DNA of 64,000 nt from Enterobacter ludwigii (GCA_023023105.1 CP083824.1:620001-684000), one strand, 5' to 3'. Counted from the first letter of the stretch, positions 45,812 through 56,443 are shown. Made by a program: numbers and translations. The notes: a model not told the origin generated them from the letters alone.

Positions 45812-46042
45812 ATGTTGAACAGGGCGCTGGGAAGTGGTTGGGGTGTATTACTGCCGGGAGTGATTCTCGGCGGTTTGATGTTTGCCGATCTCTCCATCAA
45901 TGTCTGGAAAGCCATCATTGTGTCAGGATTATTAGTCACGTCAGGAATGATATGGCATAAGCAGTTACGCCACTTTGTTCTACTGCCATCGTGCGTTGCA
46001 CTGGTTAGTGGAATTCTGGTGATACTGATGAGTTTGAAATAA
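45812..46042 (+). CDS. yjjZ: YjjZ, DUF1435 small membrane protein
   Basis: A 76-residue protein starting MLNRALGSGWGVLLPGVILGG with three hydrophobic segments, likely an inner membrane protein of the DUF1435 family (E. coli YjjZ). Its function is unknown, but iron regulation is expected from the adjacent Fur box. GAGGGCGAG lies before the chosen ATG; a frame extending 22 codons upstream would run through the Fur box. It ends 38 bp before the leu tRNA genes. Confidence 0.88.
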   Translation: MLNRALGSGWGVLLPGVILGGLMFADLSINVWKAIIVSGLLVTSGMIWHKQLRHFVLLPSCVALVSGILVILMSLK

Positions 46043-46080
46043 CAGAAAAAAGAAGAGCTTCAGAAGGGCTGTAAGATAAT

Positions 46081-46167
46081 TGGTGCGAGGGGGGGGACTC
46101 GAACCCCCACATCCGTAAGGACACTAACACCTGAAGCTAGCGCGTCTACCAATTCCGCCACCTTCGC
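46081..46167 (-). tRNA. leuV: tRNA-Leu(CAG), third copy in the operon
   Basis: 87 nt including an encoded CCA (TGG at 46081-46083 on the plus strand). It is a class II tRNA with a long variable arm (TCC-TTAC-GGA) and the anticodon CAG. Last of three tandem copies on the minus strand (the leuQPV locus of E. coli). Confidence 0.95.
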
Positions 46168-46200
46168 ACAGTCATCTTACTATTTTTGATATCGCCTCGT

Positions 46201-46286
46201 TGGTGCGAGGGGGGGGACTCGAACCCCCACATCCTAAGGACACTAACACCTGAAGCTAGCGCGTCTACCAATTCCGCCACCTTCGC
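46201..46286 (-). tRNA. leuP: tRNA-Leu(CAG), second copy, one base shorter
   Basis: 86 nt with encoded CCA and anticodon CAG. It is identical to its neighbours except that the variable-arm loop lacks one base (TCC-TTA-GGA instead of TCC-TTAC-GGA). All stems can still form. Confidence 0.95.
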
Positions 46287-46314
46287 CCAGTGCGAGCAAT
46301 ATCAACGTGATTTA

Positions 46315-46401
46315 TGGTGCGAGGGGGGGGACTCGAACCCCCACATCCGTAAGGACACTAACACCTGAAGCTAGCGCGTCTACCAATTCCGCCACCTTCG
46401 C
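46315..46401 (-). tRNA. leuQ: tRNA-Leu(CAG), first copy in the operon
   Basis: 87 nt with encoded CCA (46315-46317), anticodon CAG, long variable arm. It is nearest the promoter. Confidence 0.95.
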
Positions 46402-46442
46402 ATACCATCGATACTGTAAAAGTATCGTAACCACGGAGGCGC

Positions 46443-46470
46443 ATTCTAGATGTTTTCAGCTTTACGTCAA
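46443..46470 (-). promoter_or_regulatory. Promoter of the leuQPV tRNA operon
   Basis: On the minus strand TTGACG (46465-46470), a 16-bp spacer, then TAGAAT (46443-46448), followed by a GC-rich discriminator (GCGCCTCC). This is typical of a stringently controlled stable-RNA promoter. Confidence 0.8.
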
Positions 46471-46531
46471 CAGAAAAGTGCGCGCGACACCTTGATTGCT
46501 GGAAAAATGGCCGATGGTGATGCCATGTGGA

Positions 46532-46565
46532 GCCGGATAGCGCTTGCGCTTCTCCGGCCTACAGG
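46532..46565. repeat. REP-like element after rsmC
   Basis: GCCGGATAGCGCTTGCGCTTCTCCGGC forms a hairpin with the REP signature, followed by CTACAGG. It lies just downstream of rsmC. Confidence 0.75.
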
Positions 46566-46573
46566 ATTAGAGA

Positions 46574-47602
46574 TTATTTTTTGGCCTGACGTGTCATCAC
46601 GGTGCGGTAAACCTTAAAGCGACCGGTCTGAGCAATCACTTCGTGGAAGCCGAAGGTTTCGTCCAGCACTTTCGGGTACGCCAGGAAGGCGTTAGCCACG
46701 ATGCGCAGCTCTCCACCGCTGTTAAGGTGACGAACTGCGCCACGGATCAGCGTTTGCGCAGCTTCAAGGCTGGTCTCCATGCCATTATGGAACGGCGGGT
46801 TGGAGATAATCATGTCGAAACGACCCGTAATGTCGGAGAAGACGTTACTGGCAATCACTTCGCCTTCGATTCCGTTTGCGGCAAGCGTTGCGCGACTGGC
46901 TTCTACCGCTGGCGCGCTCACATCACACAGGGTTAAACGCACTTTTGGCGAATGGCTGGCAAGAACTGTTGAAAGTACCCCCGCGCCACAGCCCACGTCC
47001 AGCACTTTACCTTTGGTGTGCGGCGTCAGGGTGGAGAGCAGCAGTTTGCTACCCGTATCCAGCGCGTCACGGCTGAACACGCCCGGCAGGGTTTTGATGG
47101 TCAGACCGTCAAGCTGATACTCGTCCCAGTAAGCTTGTGCATCAAACGAAGTCTGTTTTTCCAGACGGCCATGGTACAGACCACAGCGGCGAGCGCTGTC
47201 GACTTTATTCAGCGGCGCGTAGCCTTCCAGCATTTGTTCAGCGCTACGCACGCCGCTGCGGTTCTCACCCACCACAAAAATATCGCAGCCGACCGGCAGC
47301 AGGGAGAGCAGGTTCATCAGCTGGAACTGGGCTTCCGGTTTATTCTTCGGCCAGTAGTAAATCAGCGTATCGCAGTCGGCGATATCGCTCTGCTCCGCCA
47401 CCAGGCTAAAGCGCGCGCGCTCGCCCATCTGGCGGCTCAGGACCTGCCAGTGGTGATAATATTGGGTGTGGGCACGGCTTTCAGCACATTCGAAACGTGC
47501 GGGCAGGTCATCCTGCATATCTCCGGCAAACAGAATACGGCTTTCTTCGAAATCATCACTGTGACGCAGCAAGACTTCACTTGCCGGGGTAAATGCAGAC
47601 AT
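46574..47602 (-). CDS. rsmC: RsmC, 16S rRNA m2G1207 methyltransferase
   Basis: A 342-residue SAM-dependent methyltransferase with two MTase-like domains. The N-terminal half is degenerate and binds RNA; the active C-terminal half has the SAM loop [12 protein letters not shown] near residue 200 and the catalytic NPPF (ISNPPFHNG near 266). It methylates G1207 of 16S rRNA in the 30S subunit. GAGG lies before the ATG; divergent from holD. Confidence 0.96.
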   Translation of the reverse strand: MSAFTPASEVLLRHSDDFEESRILFAGDMQDDLPARFECAESRAHTQYYHHWQVLSRQMGERARFSLVAEQSDIADCDTLIYYWPKNKPEAQFQLMNLLSLLPVGCDIFVVGENRSGVRSAEQMLEGYAPLNKVDSARRCGLYHGRLEKQTSFDAQAYWDEYQLDGLTIKTLPGVFSRDALDTGSKLLLSTLTPHTKGKVLDVGCGAGVLSTVLASHSPKVRLTLCDVSAPAVEASRATLAANGIEGEVIASNVFSDITGRFDMIISNPPFHNGMETSLEAAQTLIRGAVRHLNSGGELRIVANAFLAYPKVLDETFGFHEVIAQTGRFKVYRTVMTRQAKK

Positions 47603-47704
47603 GAATTGTTCCTCAATAAACTCAGGCGGGGATTATAGTAGGTAGATGGCGCACTTTCGACACATTTGCTATATTTGCGCGCCTGAGAGACAGGAGTTTT
47701 CCCT

Positions 47705-48118
47705 ATGACATCCCGACGAGACTGGCAGTTGCAGCAACTGGGTATCACCCAGTGGGCTTTGCGTCGCCCGACGGCGTTGCAGGGCGAAATCGCCATCTCC
47801 ATCCCGGCGCACGTTCGCCTGGTGATGGTGGCGGAAGAACTGCCTGCCCTGAATGAACCCCTGATCGGTGATGTCCTTCGCAGCCTGAAGCTGACGGCCG
47901 ACCAGGTTTTACAGCTGACGCCAGAACGGGTCGCGATGCTTCCTCCTGATAGCCGCTGTAACAGCTGGCGTATCGGAGAGACAAACGAAATCCCCCTAAA
48001 GGGGAGCCAGATCTGCTCGCCAGCGCTGGACGAACTGAAAGCCAACCCAAAAGCGCGTTGCGCGCTATGGCAACAAATCTGCGAATATGAACACGATTTC
48101 TTCCCTCACGACGCCTGA
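47705..48118 (+). CDS. holD: HolD, DNA polymerase III psi subunit
   Basis: A 137-residue psi subunit, which links the clamp loader to chi and SSB. It starts MTSRRDWQLQQLGITQWALRRP, the N-terminal segment that contacts the clamp loader. CAGGAG precedes the ATG. It overlaps rimI by 32 nt, the conserved holD-rimI arrangement. Confidence 0.95.
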   Translation: MTSRRDWQLQQLGITQWALRRPTALQGEIAISIPAHVRLVMVAEELPALNEPLIGDVLRSLKLTADQVLQLTPERVAMLPPDSRCNSWRIGETNEIPLKGSQICSPALDELKANPKARCALWQQICEYEHDFFPHDA

Positions 48119-48530
48119 CCTGACCACAGCGTTTGCGATTGAAACACGCGCCCACGCGTTTCCGTGGAGCGAAAAAACCTTCGCCAGCAATCAGGGCGAG
48201 CGGTATCTGAATTACCGCCTGGACGTTGACGGCACCATGGCCGCCTTCGCGATTACGCAGGTTGTTCTTGATGAAGCGACGCTGTTTAATATCGCGGTTG
48301 ATCCTGCGTTTCAGCGTCGTGGGCTGGGAAGAGAACTGCTTGAGCACCTCATCCGTGAGCTCGAAACCCGTGACGTTTTCACCCTGTGGCTGGAAGTGCG
48401 CGCATCGAACGTCGCCGCCATCGCGCTCTATGAAAGCTTAGGCTTTAATGAGGCGACAATCCGCCGTAACTATTACCCCACCGCAGAGGGACGTGAAGAC
48501 GCCATCATAATGGCTCTGCCGATTGGATAA
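48087..48530 (+). CDS. rimI: RimI, ribosomal protein S18 N-acetyltransferase
   Basis: A 147-residue GNAT enzyme acetylating the N-terminal alanine of S18. The acetyl-CoA loop [14 protein letters not shown] is near residue 77 and the [13 protein letters not shown] motif near 108. The start lies inside the holD 3' end; translational coupling is likely. Confidence 0.96.
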   Translation: MNTISSLTTPDLTTAFAIETRAHAFPWSEKTFASNQGERYLNYRLDVDGTMAAFAITQVVLDEATLFNIAVDPAFQRRGLGRELLEHLIRELETRDVFTLWLEVRASNVAAIALYESLGFNEATIRRNYYPTAEGREDAIIMALPIG

Positions 48531-48549
48531 CGAAAATAAGGTTGTAACG

Positions 48550-49227
48550 ATGAAATGGGACTGGATTTTCTTTGATGCCGATGAAACGTTGTTTACGTTC
48601 GACGCGTTCGGTGGTCTACAGCGGATGTTTCTCGACTATAGCGTAACCTTCACCGCAGAGGATTTTCAGGACTATCAGGCGGTGAATAAACCGCTGTGGG
48701 TGGATTACCAGAACGGTGCCATCACCGCGTTACAACTTCAGCATCAGCGTTTTGACGTCTGGGCGGAACGTTTAAAGGTGAGTCCGGGGACGCTGAACGA
48801 TGCCTTCCTGAATGCGATGGCCGATATCTGCGCGCCGCTGCCGGGTGCGGTTTCCCTGCTTGATTCTCTGAAAGGCAAGGCGAAACTGGGCATCATTACC
48901 AACGGGTTTACCGCATTACAGCAAATCCGTCTTGAACGTACCGGCCTGCGCGATCATTTCGATGCGCTGGTGATTTCAGAAGAAGTGGGCGTACCAAAAC
49001 CCGATCCGCGTATTTTTGATTACGCGCTGGCGCAGGCAGGCAATCCTGACCGCGAACGGGTACTGATGGTAGGTGACACCGCTGAGTCGGATATTCTGGG
49101 TGGCATGAACTCGGGCTTGTCGACCGTCTGGCTGAATGCGCACGGTCGCGTGAAGCCTGAAGGTATCGAACCGACCTGGACCGTGACGTCGTTGAACGAA
49201 CTGGAGCAACTCCTGTGTAAACAATGA
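48550..49227 (+). CDS. yjjG: YjjG, pyrimidine 5'-nucleotidase
   Basis: A 225-residue HAD-superfamily phosphatase. Motif I is FFDADETLF (the nucleophile is the first Asp), motif II is ITNGFT, and motif III/IV is [10 protein letters not shown] then [10 protein letters not shown]. coli YjjG hydrolyses dUMP, dTMP and noncanonical pyrimidine nucleotides (house-cleaning). The start at 48550 gives the E. coli length; AAGG is 8 nt upstream. Confidence 0.95.
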   Translation: MKWDWIFFDADETLFTFDAFGGLQRMFLDYSVTFTAEDFQDYQAVNKPLWVDYQNGAITALQLQHQRFDVWAERLKVSPGTLNDAFLNAMADICAPLPGAVSLLDSLKGKAKLGIITNGFTALQQIRLERTGLRDHFDALVISEEVGVPKPDPRIFDYALAQAGNPDRERVLMVGDTAESDILGGMNSGLSTVWLNAHGRVKPEGIEPTWTVTSLNELEQLLCKQ

Positions 49228-49318
49228 TTGCCTGCCCCCCATTGATGGGTAAAATAGCCGCAAATTCGTATTCCATGATGCGTGGCGTGCTGCCGCGCTT
49301 ATAAAAGAAGATTTAATT

Positions 49319-50908
49319 ATGACGTTGTCTCCTTATCTGCAAGAGGTGGCCAAGCGCCGCACTTTTGCCATTATCTCGCACCCGGATGCCGGTAAAACGA
49401 CCATCACCGAGAAGGTGTTACTGTTCGGACAGGCGATCCAGACTGCGGGTACCGTTAAAGGCCGTGGCTCCAGCCAGCACGCAAAATCTGACTGGATGGA
49501 GATGGAAAAGCAGCGTGGTATTTCGATTACCACCTCCGTGATGCAGTTCCCGTATCACAACTGCCTGGTGAACCTGCTGGACACCCCGGGGCACGAAGAC
49601 TTCTCCGAAGATACCTACCGTACGCTGACGGCGGTTGACTGCTGTCTGATGGTGATCGACGCCGCAAAAGGTGTAGAAGACAGGACCCGTAAGCTGATGG
49701 AAGTGACCCGTCTGCGCGATACGCCGATCCTCACCTTCATGAACAAACTCGACCGTGACATCCGTGATCCGATGGAGCTGATGGATGAAGTGGAAAACGA
49801 GCTGAAAATCGCCTGTGCACCAATCACCTGGCCAATCGGCTGTGGCAAGTTGTTCAAAGGGGTTTACCACCTTTATAAAGACGAAACTTACCTGTATCAG
49901 ACCGGTAAAGGCCACACTATCCAGGAAGTGCGCATCGTGAAAGGTCTGGATAACCCGGATCTGGATACGGCGGTAGGTGAAGAGTTGGCCGCACAGCTGC
50001 GCGACGAGCTGGAGCTGGTGAAAGGCGCGTCTCATGAGTTCGACAAAGAGCTGTTCCTGAGCGGTGAAATCACGCCGGTATTCTTTGGTACCGCGCTGGG
50101 TAACTTCGGCGTTGACCACATGCTTGACGGTCTGGTGGAGTGGGCGCCGCAGCCGATGCCACGTAAAACCGACACCCGTGAAGTGGAAGCACAGGAAGAG
50201 AAGTTCACCGGTTTCGTGTTTAAAATTCAGGCCAACATGGACCCGAAACACCGCGACCGCGTGGCCTTTATGCGCGTAGTGTCCGGTAAATATGAAAAGG
50301 GCATGAAGCTGCGCCAGGTGCGTATCGGTAAAGACGTGGTGATCTCCGATGCGCTGACCTTTATGGCGGGCGACCGTTCGCACGTTGAAGAGGCGTACCC
50401 GGGCGACATCATCGGTCTCCACAACCATGGCACCATCCAGATCGGTGATACCTTCACCCAGGGCGAAATGATGAAGTTCACCGGTATCCCGAACTTCGCA
50501 CCGGAGCTGTTCCGCCGTATTCGTCTGCGCGATCCGCTGAAGCAGAAACAGCTGCTGAAAGGCCTGGTACAGCTTTCCGAAGAGGGCGCGGTACAGGTGT
50601 TCCGCCCAATCGCAAACAACGATCTGATCGTTGGCGCGGTGGGTGTGTTGCAGTTTGACGTGGTGGTGGCTCGTCTTAAGAGCGAATACAACGTGGAAGC
50701 GATTTACGAATCGGTGAACGTGGCGACCGCGCGCTGGGTTGAGTGTTCTGACGTGAAGAAATTCGAAGAATTTAAGCGTAAGAACGAAATTCAGCTGGCG
50801 CTCGATGGTGGCGATAACCTGACGTACATCGCCCCAACCATGGTTAACCTGAACCTGACTCAGGAACGCTATCCTGATGTTCAGTTCCGCAAAACCCGCG
50901 AACACTAA
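49319..50908 (+). CDS. prfC: PrfC, peptide chain release factor 3
   Basis: A 529-residue translational GTPase that recycles RF1/RF2 after termination. The P-loop HPDAGKTT is at residues 22-29, the [14 protein letters not shown] switch II near 85, and the NKLDRD specificity motif near 140. Full length. A clear rho-independent terminator follows. Confidence 0.97.
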   Translation: MTLSPYLQEVAKRRTFAIISHPDAGKTTITEKVLLFGQAIQTAGTVKGRGSSQHAKSDWMEMEKQRGISITTSVMQFPYHNCLVNLLDTPGHEDFSEDTYRTLTAVDCCLMVIDAAKGVEDRTRKLMEVTRLRDTPILTFMNKLDRDIRDPMELMDEVENELKIACAPITWPIGCGKLFKGVYHLYKDETYLYQTGKGHTIQEVRIVKGLDNPDLDTAVGEELAAQLRDELELVKGASHEFDKELFLSGEITPVFFGTALGNFGVDHMLDGLVEWAPQPMPRKTDTREVEAQEEKFTGFVFKIQANMDPKHRDRVAFMRVVSGKYEKGMKLRQVRIGKDVVISDALTFMAGDRSHVEEAYPGDIIGLHNHGTIQIGDTFTQGEMMKFTGIPNFAPELFRRIRLRDPLKQKQLLKGLVQLSEEGAVQVFRPIANNDLIVGAVGVLQFDVVVARLKSEYNVEAIYESVNVATARWVECSDVKKFEEFKRKNEIQLALDGGDNLTYIAPTMVNLNLTQERYPDVQFRKTREH

Positions 50909-50918
50909 TCCCCTCTCA

Positions 50919-50950
50919 GAGCACGGCTGCCGCCGTGCTCTTCTTTAATT
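50919..50950 (+). terminator. Terminator of prfC
   Basis: GAGCACGG (50919-50926) and CCGTGCTC (50933-50940) form an 8-bp stem with a 6-nt loop, followed by TTCTTTAATT. Confidence 0.85.
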
Positions 50951-51051
50951 CCTGTCTTATTAATCCCTTGCGGAATGTTCTTAATTCAACGCAATTTCTC
51001 GCTATTCGCGCGTTTTTTACCCAATTCTGAAAGCGGCTCTGTGAGAGTGAT

Positions 51052-51060
51052 CTATATTTA
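51052..51060 (+). promoter_or_regulatory. Putative sigma-S -10 element of osmY
   Basis: CTATATTTA resembles the extended -10 (CTATACTTA) preferred by sigma-S, which drives osmY in E. coli. No clear -35 is visible, as expected. It leaves a 5' leader of about 140 nt. Confidence 0.5.
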
Positions 51061-51207
51061 ACTCAGTGTTTAACGCCGGGCTTGGATAAATTAACTGTTA
51101 AATGCATGACTTTAGGTTATCCATTTTGCCCGTGCGTTTATTCGCAATATATAAAACTACTAAGGAAGTATGTAGCCCGAATAACGGGTAAACACAGGAA
51201 TAGATCG

Positions 51208-51825
51208 ATGAATATGACAAGACTGAAGATTTCGAAAACTCTGCTGGCTGTAACCCTGGGTAGCGTTTTGGTGAGCGGTTCCGCTCTGGCGGAAAGCAGC
51301 ACCATGGATAAAGCACAGTCCACGGCCGATACCGCAGGGCAAAAAATCGATAGCTCTATGAATAAAGTCGGCAATTTCATGGATGACAGCTCAATCACAG
51401 CAAAAGTGAAAGCCGCACTGGTGGATGATGAAGCCATTAAGAGCACCGATATATCCGTTAAGACCGACAAGAAAGTGGTCACGCTGAGTGGCTTTGTTGA
51501 AAGCCAGGCTCAGGCCGAACAGGCGGTGAAAGTGGCGAAAGGCGTCGAAGGCGTTGCGTCCGTCAGCGATAAGCTGCACGTACGTGACAGCAAAAACGCG
51601 TCGGTGAAAGGTTATGCCGGTGATGCAGCCACCACTAGCGAAATCAAAGCTAAACTTTTAGCAGATGACATTGTGCCGTCCCGTAAGGTGAAAGTGGAAA
51701 CCACCGATGGTGTGGTTCAGCTCTCCGGTACGGTAGATTCGCAGGCGCAAAGTGAACGTGCCGAGTCCATCGCGAAAGCGATTGATGGCGTGAAAAGCGT
51801 TAAAAACGATCTGAAAACGAAGTAA
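51208..51825 (+). CDS. osmY: OsmY, hyperosmotically inducible periplasmic chaperone
   Basis: A 205-residue periplasmic protein. A signal peptide (cleavage after GSALA) is followed by two BON domains (residues about 60-125 and 140-205, each with GVxxVxxxL-type ends: [12 protein letters not shown] and [12 protein letters not shown]). E. coli OsmY is a sigma-S and osmotically induced chaperone of outer membrane proteins. The start at 51208 is 7 nt after AGGAA; an ATG two codons on is possible, and a much longer frame upstream lacks an RBS. Confidence 0.95.
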   Translation: MNMTRLKISKTLLAVTLGSVLVSGSALAESSTMDKAQSTADTAGQKIDSSMNKVGNFMDDSSITAKVKAALVDDEAIKSTDISVKTDKKVVTLSGFVESQAQAEQAVKVAKGVEGVASVSDKLHVRDSKNASVKGYAGDAATTSEIKAKLLADDIVPSRKVKVETTDGVVQLSGTVDSQAQSERAESIAKAIDGVKSVKNDLKTK

Positions 51826-51835
51826 ATCTGGACCA

Positions 51836-51866
51836 TTCGCCCGTCTGGCTAAAACCAGCGGGCGAA
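51836..51866. terminator. Strong hairpin after osmY
   Basis: TTCGCCCG (51836-51843) pairs with CGGGCGAA (51859-51866), and inside it CTGG pairs with CCAG. No T run follows, so it probably stabilises or attenuates the osmY transcript before ytjA. Confidence 0.5.
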
Positions 51867-51952
51867 AATAAGAACGACTCTGGAAAACGCCGGTGAGTGA
51901 CCTGAGCGCTCACGTTTAGCGGCCGACATTAACTATGGTAAAGGAGAGGCTT

Positions 51953-52114
51953 ATGTTTCGTTGGGGCATTATATTTCTGGTTATCGCGTTAATTGCCGCC
52001 GCATTGGGCTTTGGTGGACTGGCGGGTACTGCGGCATGGGCAGCAAAAGTTGTCTTTGTCGTCGGTATTATTCTGTTCCTGGTCAGCCTGTTTACCGGAC
52101 GTCGACGTCCGTAG
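51953..52114 (+). CDS. ytjA: YtjA, DUF1328 small membrane protein
   Basis: A 53-residue hydrophobic protein ([20 protein letters not shown]...) ending in a basic TGRRRP tail. Two membrane segments are predicted, around residues 4-24 and 29-47. AAGGAG lies before the ATG. It is the conserved neighbour of osmY in E. coli (YtjA, function unknown, stress-related). A terminator follows. Confidence 0.93.
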   Translation: MFRWGIIFLVIALIAAALGFGGLAGTAAWAAKVVFVVGIILFLVSLFTGRRRP

Positions 52115-52135
52115 CAAACGCAATATTCCTTCAAC

Positions 52136-52167
52136 AAAAAAAAGCCAGTCACTGCGACTGGCTTTTT
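52136..52167. terminator. Terminator after ytjA
   Basis: AAAAAGCCAGTC and GACTGGCTTTTT form a 12-bp stem around a 5-nt loop (52151-52155), with A and T runs on both sides, so it can act in both directions. Confidence 0.9.
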
Positions 52168-52234
52168 CTTATTTGCGTTGCAGGTCGTGTGCGTTACTGT
52201 GTTGTTACAGAATAACCAGAACAGGAAGGCAGAG

Positions 52235-53287
52235 GTGGGGCAACGAATTCCCGTTACGCTCGGCAATATCGCGCCGCTAACGTTAAAGCCGTTTCGTGCA
52301 GGCCAGCTCGCGCTGGTCTGTGAGGGGGGCGGGCAGCGTGGCATTTTCACTGCGGGCGTGCTGGATGAATTTATGCGCGCGCAGTTCAACCCGTTTGACC
52401 TTTACTTCGGCACCTCAGCCGGGGCACAGAACCTGTCTGCCTATGTCTGTAACCAGCCTGGTTATGCGCGAAAAGTGATAATGCGCTATACCACGGCGAA
52501 AGAATTTTTTAATCCGGTACGCTTTGTGCGTGGCGGCAATCTGATCGATCTCGACTGGTTGCTGGAATCCACCTCCAGCCAGATGCCGCTGGCTATGGAC
52601 ACTGCAGCGCGCCTGTTTGATGGCGGGAAAGAATTCTGGATGTGTGCCAGCCGGGGAGATGATTATTCACCGGGGTATTTCTCTCCGCAGAAGGAGAACT
52701 GGCTGGATATCATTCGTGCCTCGAGTGCCATTCCCGGTTTTTATCGTACCGGTGCGCAGCTGGATGGCATCAGTTATCTGGATGGGGGGATCAGTGACGC
52801 AGTGCCAGTGCAGGAAGCTGCCCGGCGCGGAGCGAAAACTATTGTGGTGATCCGTACCGTACCGTCGCAAATGTACTACACCCCGCAGTGGTTTAAACGC
52901 ATGGAGCGCTGGTTAGGCGACAGCAGCCTGCAACCGCTGGTGAACATCGCTAAACAGCATGAAACCACCTACGGCGCGATGCAGCGTTTCATTGAAAAAC
53001 CGCCGGGAAAACTGCGTATTTTTGAAATCTATCCACCTAAGCCGCTGGTCAGTATGGCGCTGGGCAGCCGCGTCCCGGCGTTGCGTGCAGATTATAAAAC
53101 GGGCCGGCTGTGCGGCCGTTACTTCCTGGCGACAGTGGGGAAAATGCTGGCGGAGCAACCACCGCTACATCGGCATAAACGTATTATTATGCCGCCTGCG
53201 ATTGTCGCTAACGATACCCTGACGATGCCGCTGGTGGATATTCCGCAGGCGAATGACGCTCTATTGGATAACGAGGATCTGGCGTGA
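52235..53287 (+). CDS. yjjU: YjjU, patatin-like phospholipase family protein
   Basis: A 350-residue patatin-like hydrolase. The oxyanion glycine loop is CEGGGQRG near residue 29, the nucleophile is GTSAG near 61, and the catalytic Asp is in the DGG motif (YLDGGISD near 180). The substrate is probably a phospholipid; not proven. The start is GTG 52235, because AGGAAGG lies 5 nt before it and E. coli YjjU begins MGQRIPVTLGNIAPL. The longer TTG frame overlaps the terminator. It overlaps yjjV by 4 nt. Confidence 0.92.
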   Translation: MGQRIPVTLGNIAPLTLKPFRAGQLALVCEGGGQRGIFTAGVLDEFMRAQFNPFDLYFGTSAGAQNLSAYVCNQPGYARKVIMRYTTAKEFFNPVRFVRGGNLIDLDWLLESTSSQMPLAMDTAARLFDGGKEFWMCASRGDDYSPGYFSPQKENWLDIIRASSAIPGFYRTGAQLDGISYLDGGISDAVPVQEAARRGAKTIVVIRTVPSQMYYTPQWFKRMERWLGDSSLQPLVNIAKQHETTYGAMQRFIEKPPGKLRIFEIYPPKPLVSMALGSRVPALRADYKTGRLCGRYFLATVGKMLAEQPPLHRHKRIIMPPAIVANDTLTMPLVDIPQANDALLDNEDLA

Positions 53288-54066
53288 CGCACTGCTTTGT
53301 CGATACCCACTGCCACTTTGATTTTCCACCGTTTACGGGGGATGAAGAGCAAAGTATTGCGAAAGCTGCCGAAGCAGGCGTTCAGGCCATCATTGTGCCG
53401 TCAGTGGAAGCTGCTTACTTTTCCCGTGTGTTGGAGCTTGCCACACGACATCCCGCGCTCTATGCCGCGCTCGGCCTCCATCCGATTGTCATTGAGCGAC
53501 ATCTTGATGAGCACATTGAGAGGCTTGATGAGGTACTGCAGACCGCGGGAGACAAACTTGTCGCCATCGGTGAGATCGGCCTCGATCTTTACCGTGAGGA
53601 GCCGCAGTTTGAGCGTCAGCAGACGATCCTTGATGCGCAGCTCAGGCTGGCCAAGCGTTACGATCTGCCCGTGATCCTCCACTCAAGACGCACGCACGAT
53701 AAGCTGGCGATGCACCTGAAACGCATCGATCTACCACGGAGAGGTGTCGTACACGGTTTCTCCGGCAGCCTGCAGCAGGCGCAGCGTTTTACCGAACTGG
53801 GCTATAAAATTGGCGTGGGTGGCACCATCACTTATCCGCGTGCCAGTAAAACCCGGGACGTAATGGCACAGCTGCCGCTGTCGGCGCTTCTGCTGGAAAC
53901 CGACGCGCCGGATATGCCGCTGAATGGTTTTCAGGGCCAGCCGAATCGCCCGGAACAAGCGGCGCGCGTGTTTACCACCCTGTGTGAACTGCGAAAGGAG
54001 CCTGAAGAGGTGATTGCCGATGCGCTGCTTGAGAATACCCGTTCGGTATTTGGCATTACGCTATAG
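53284..54066 (+). CDS. yjjV: YjjV, TatD-family metal-dependent hydrolase
   Basis: A 260-residue TIM-barrel metallohydrolase. Metal ligands: DTHCHFD at residues 7-13, E in IGEIGLDLY near 97, H in VILHSR near 132, H in VVHGFSG near 158, and D in [11 protein letters not shown] near 205. TatD relatives are 3'-5' exonucleases, but the exact substrate of YjjV is not settled. GTG start, overlapping the yjjU stop (GTGA). Convergent with yjjW. Confidence 0.93.
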   Translation: MTHCFVDTHCHFDFPPFTGDEEQSIAKAAEAGVQAIIVPSVEAAYFSRVLELATRHPALYAALGLHPIVIERHLDEHIERLDEVLQTAGDKLVAIGEIGLDLYREEPQFERQQTILDAQLRLAKRYDLPVILHSRRTHDKLAMHLKRIDLPRRGVVHGFSGSLQQAQRFTELGYKIGVGGTITYPRASKTRDVMAQLPLSALLLETDAPDMPLNGFQGQPNRPEQAARVFTTLCELRKEPEEVIADALLENTRSVFGITL

Positions 54067-54921
54067 GTAAAGCGCCGGACGGATCACGGTTATCTTCTGT
54101 TTTTCCAGCGCGAGCGCCAGCGGCTCAACGTCTTCCGGTGTAGCGCTGCGCCATGACGCCGCTTCGCCATAAACCCCCTGCGCATGAAACGCGTTGATTC
54201 GCACCGGGACGTTTCCAAGCCCGTGGATAAATGTCGTCAGCGGTTTGATCTGTTCCAGATAATCGCACCGATCCGGGATGACCAGTAAGCGCAGTTCCGT
54301 CAAACGGTGACGATCGGCCAGCCAGCGAATGCTTTGTTTAATCTGTGGGTTTTCGCGTCCGGTCAGGAAACGGTGATGCTCATTTCCCCATGCTTTTAGA
54401 TCCAGCATCGCGCCATCCAGCACCGGCAGGAGTTTCTGCCAGCCGGTTTCACTTAACAGGCCATTGCTGTCCACCAGGCAGCTTAGATGATTCAGCGTGG
54501 GATCCGTTTTGATCGCCGTGAAAAGCGCGATCAGAAAAGGAAGTTGCGTGGTAGCCTCACCGCCACTCACCGTAATACCCTCAATAAAGGGTGCAGCTCT
54601 GCGGATTTGCGCGAGGATCTCCTCCACGCTAAAGCGATGCGCCATGGGCGTTGCCTGCTGCTGGCACTGGCGGAGGCAGGTGTCGCACTGCTGGCAGTCA
54701 CTCTCCTGCCACCAGACGCGCCTGGCATGAATGGTCAGCGCGTCGTGCGGACAGTGGGGCACGCAGTCACCGCAGTCGTTGCAGCGGCCGATCGTCCACG
54801 GGTTGTGGCAGGTTTTACAACGCAGGTTACATCCCTGCAGGAAAAGAGCCAGGCGGCTGCCCGGCCCGTCCACGCAGGAGAAAGGGATAACCTGACTAAC
54901 TAAAGCGCATCTGCTGTTCAT
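54061..54921 (-). CDS. yjjW: YjjW, glycyl-radical enzyme activase (radical SAM)
   Basis: A 286-residue radical SAM protein. The cluster motif CNLRCKTC (C-x3-C-x2-C) lies near residue 31. It is followed by an inserted ferredoxin-like domain with [11 protein letters not shown] and [11 protein letters not shown] for two further [4Fe-4S] clusters, typical of GRE activases. It would install the glycyl radical on YjjI. The gene overlaps yjjI by 26 nt. Confidence 0.93.
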   Translation of the reverse strand: MNSRCALVSQVIPFSCVDGPGSRLALFLQGCNLRCKTCHNPWTIGRCNDCGDCVPHCPHDALTIHARRVWWQESDCQQCDTCLRQCQQQATPMAHRFSVEEILAQIRRAAPFIEGITVSGGEATTQLPFLIALFTAIKTDPTLNHLSCLVDSNGLLSETGWQKLLPVLDGAMLDLKAWGNEHHRFLTGRENPQIKQSIRWLADRHRLTELRLLVIPDRCDYLEQIKPLTTFIHGLGNVPVRINAFHAQGVYGEAASWRSATPEDVEPLALALEKQKITVIRPALYL

Positions 54922-56443
54922 GGCTAATCACGCGCGGCTGACGTTCGAGGATGCGGGTGTTACGCGCGGCTTCTTCTCCAAGCCACGTGGTATTAGTACG
55001 CGATCCGGCTTCACGGTATTTTTCAAGATCTGACAAGCGCACCATATACCCGGTCACGCGTACCAGATCGTTACCGGCTACGTTCGCGGTGAATTCACGC
55101 ATACCGGCTCTGAACGCACCAAGACATAGCTGAACCACCGCCTGCGGGTTGCGTTTTACCGTCTCATCCAGGGTCAAAATATCGCTGATCCCTGAGTGGT
55201 AGTATTTATGATGCGGCGCTACGGCCAGCAGATGGTTGATCGGATCCGGTTCATCCCCATAGGGCAGGCGCGCCCCCGGCGTGGTGCCGGAGTCAGAGCT
55301 GATCCCCGACTGCGCGTGGAGCATCGCGCGGTGCTTCCAGCCGTGTTTCACCGGCGTGTTTTCCACAAATGCCGCAAGCTGCCCGCTGATGCGGTAGCCC
55401 AGCGCGTTGGCCTGCTCGTCTTTACCGTAGCGCCCCGCAATACTTTCCTTTTCGCAAAGTATGTTCACCGCTTCTGCCAGACCGTACATCCCAAACATCG
55501 GCACAAACCGATCGGCATCAATCAGCCCCTCTTTTACCAGGAAGCTATTCTCAAAGAAGCCAGATTGCTCGTACAGGAAATCGCAGCGTGAATCGATGAT
55601 AGCAATTTGCTGCCGGCAGTAATGCGGGAGCGTGCGGGTGAAGAAGTCTTCAATGGAAGTGCTGCGTTCAGCAATGGCTTTGAGGTTAAGGCGTACCAGG
55701 GTGCTGCCACCGCCCGCAAGCGGCAGGGAGTTGTAACAACTCACCACGCCGTAACGGCTTTTTGTGAAAATTTTATCATTTTCAGGGCCGTTAGAAATAT
55801 GCGGTTTACTGCATTCACAGATGTTTTTTGCCACCTCAATCAGCAAATCGCCCGGGGTAATATCTGGGTCGTAGATAAAGGTGAGGTTCGGCGCGACCTG
55901 CTTCAGCTCTGCATCGGCACGCAGAATGGCACGGGTGATGGGGCCGTCAGCAGGCCCGATGTTTGCGTGCATAAATGCATCCGGCAGCGTTCGGTCGAGA
56001 TAGCGCCAGAAACGTTTTATTCGGCTATCAACCTCTTCTTGTGTTAGAATTCTAACATACGGTTGCAGTAACACATCAAGATGGCCCAGATAGACAGGCA
56101 TGGATGTTACGGATGGCACATGGTGGTAAAGAATGGTGAGTAGTGAAAGAGCGTCATCCAGGTCTTTCGCGCCTTCCAGCTCCAGCCATTCTGAGCCGTT
56201 AGCCAAAAATTTTGCGTAATCCGGCAGAACATAGCGGGGTTTGTAAGGTGCGTGGCCTTCGAACATGTCGCAGATAAACCCCTCGTCCAGCGCGGCGCGC
56301 GCTGCCTGAGGGAGTTCAGGATAAGGCAGGTTGTTTTCCGCTTCCAGCGCCAGGAAATGACGTTTTTGTTCCGGGGTTAACACCGGGCTTGTCACAATGT
56401 GCTGGCAACGTTGTTGCAGGGCGTCGGGGCTGGAGTGGGACAT
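54896..56443 (-). CDS. yjjI: YjjI, putative glycyl-radical enzyme
   Basis: A 515-residue protein (DUF3029) with the C-terminal radical glycine motif RVTGYMV, as in RVxGY of known glycyl-radical enzymes. The substrate is unknown. It pairs with the activase yjjW on one transcript. The start at 56443 follows GGAAGC and matches the E. coli length (516); a frame open for a further 72 codons crosses the deo promoter and is rejected. The deoO1 operator lies inside this coding sequence. Confidence 0.92.
   Translation of the reverse strand: MSHSSPDALQQRCQHIVTSPVLTPEQKRHFLALEAENNLPYPELPQAARAALDEGFICDMFEGHAPYKPRYVLPDYAKFLANGSEWLELEGAKDLDDALSLLTILYHHVPSVTSMPVYLGHLDVLLQPYVRILTQEEVDSRIKRFWRYLDRTLPDAFMHANIGPADGPITRAILRADAELKQVAPNLTFIYDPDITPGDLLIEVAKNICECSKPHISNGPENDKIFTKSRYGVVSCYNSLPLAGGGSTLVRLNLKAIAERSTSIEDFFTRTLPHYCRQQIAIIDSRCDFLYEQSGFFENSFLVKEGLIDADRFVPMFGMYGLAEAVNILCEKESIAGRYGKDEQANALGYRISGQLAAFVENTPVKHGWKHRAMLHAQSGISSDSGTTPGARLPYGDEPDPINHLLAVAPHHKYYHSGISDILTLDETVKRNPQAVVQLCLGAFRAGMREFTANVAGNDLVRVTGYMVRLSDLEKYREAGSRTNTTWLGEEAARNTRILERQPRVISHEQQMRFS
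56042..56057. promoter_or_regulatory. DeoR operator O1 (deoP1), inside yjjI
   Basis: TGTTAGAATTCTAACA is a perfect 16-bp palindrome identical to the DeoR operator. It contains TAGAAT, which can serve as the -10 of deoP1. It is 603 bp upstream of O2, compared with 599 bp in E. coli, so a DeoR repression loop can form. Confidence 0.85.

Noticed and set aside
46186..46495. Plus-strand frames of 60-62 codons over the tRNA-Leu genes (proteins like WCEGGDSNPH...)
   Set aside because: They are antisense translations of tRNA genes, a well-known annotation artefact.
49418..50905. 495-codon frame opposite prfC
   Set aside because: Antisense to a highly conserved gene, with no recognisable domain or RBS.
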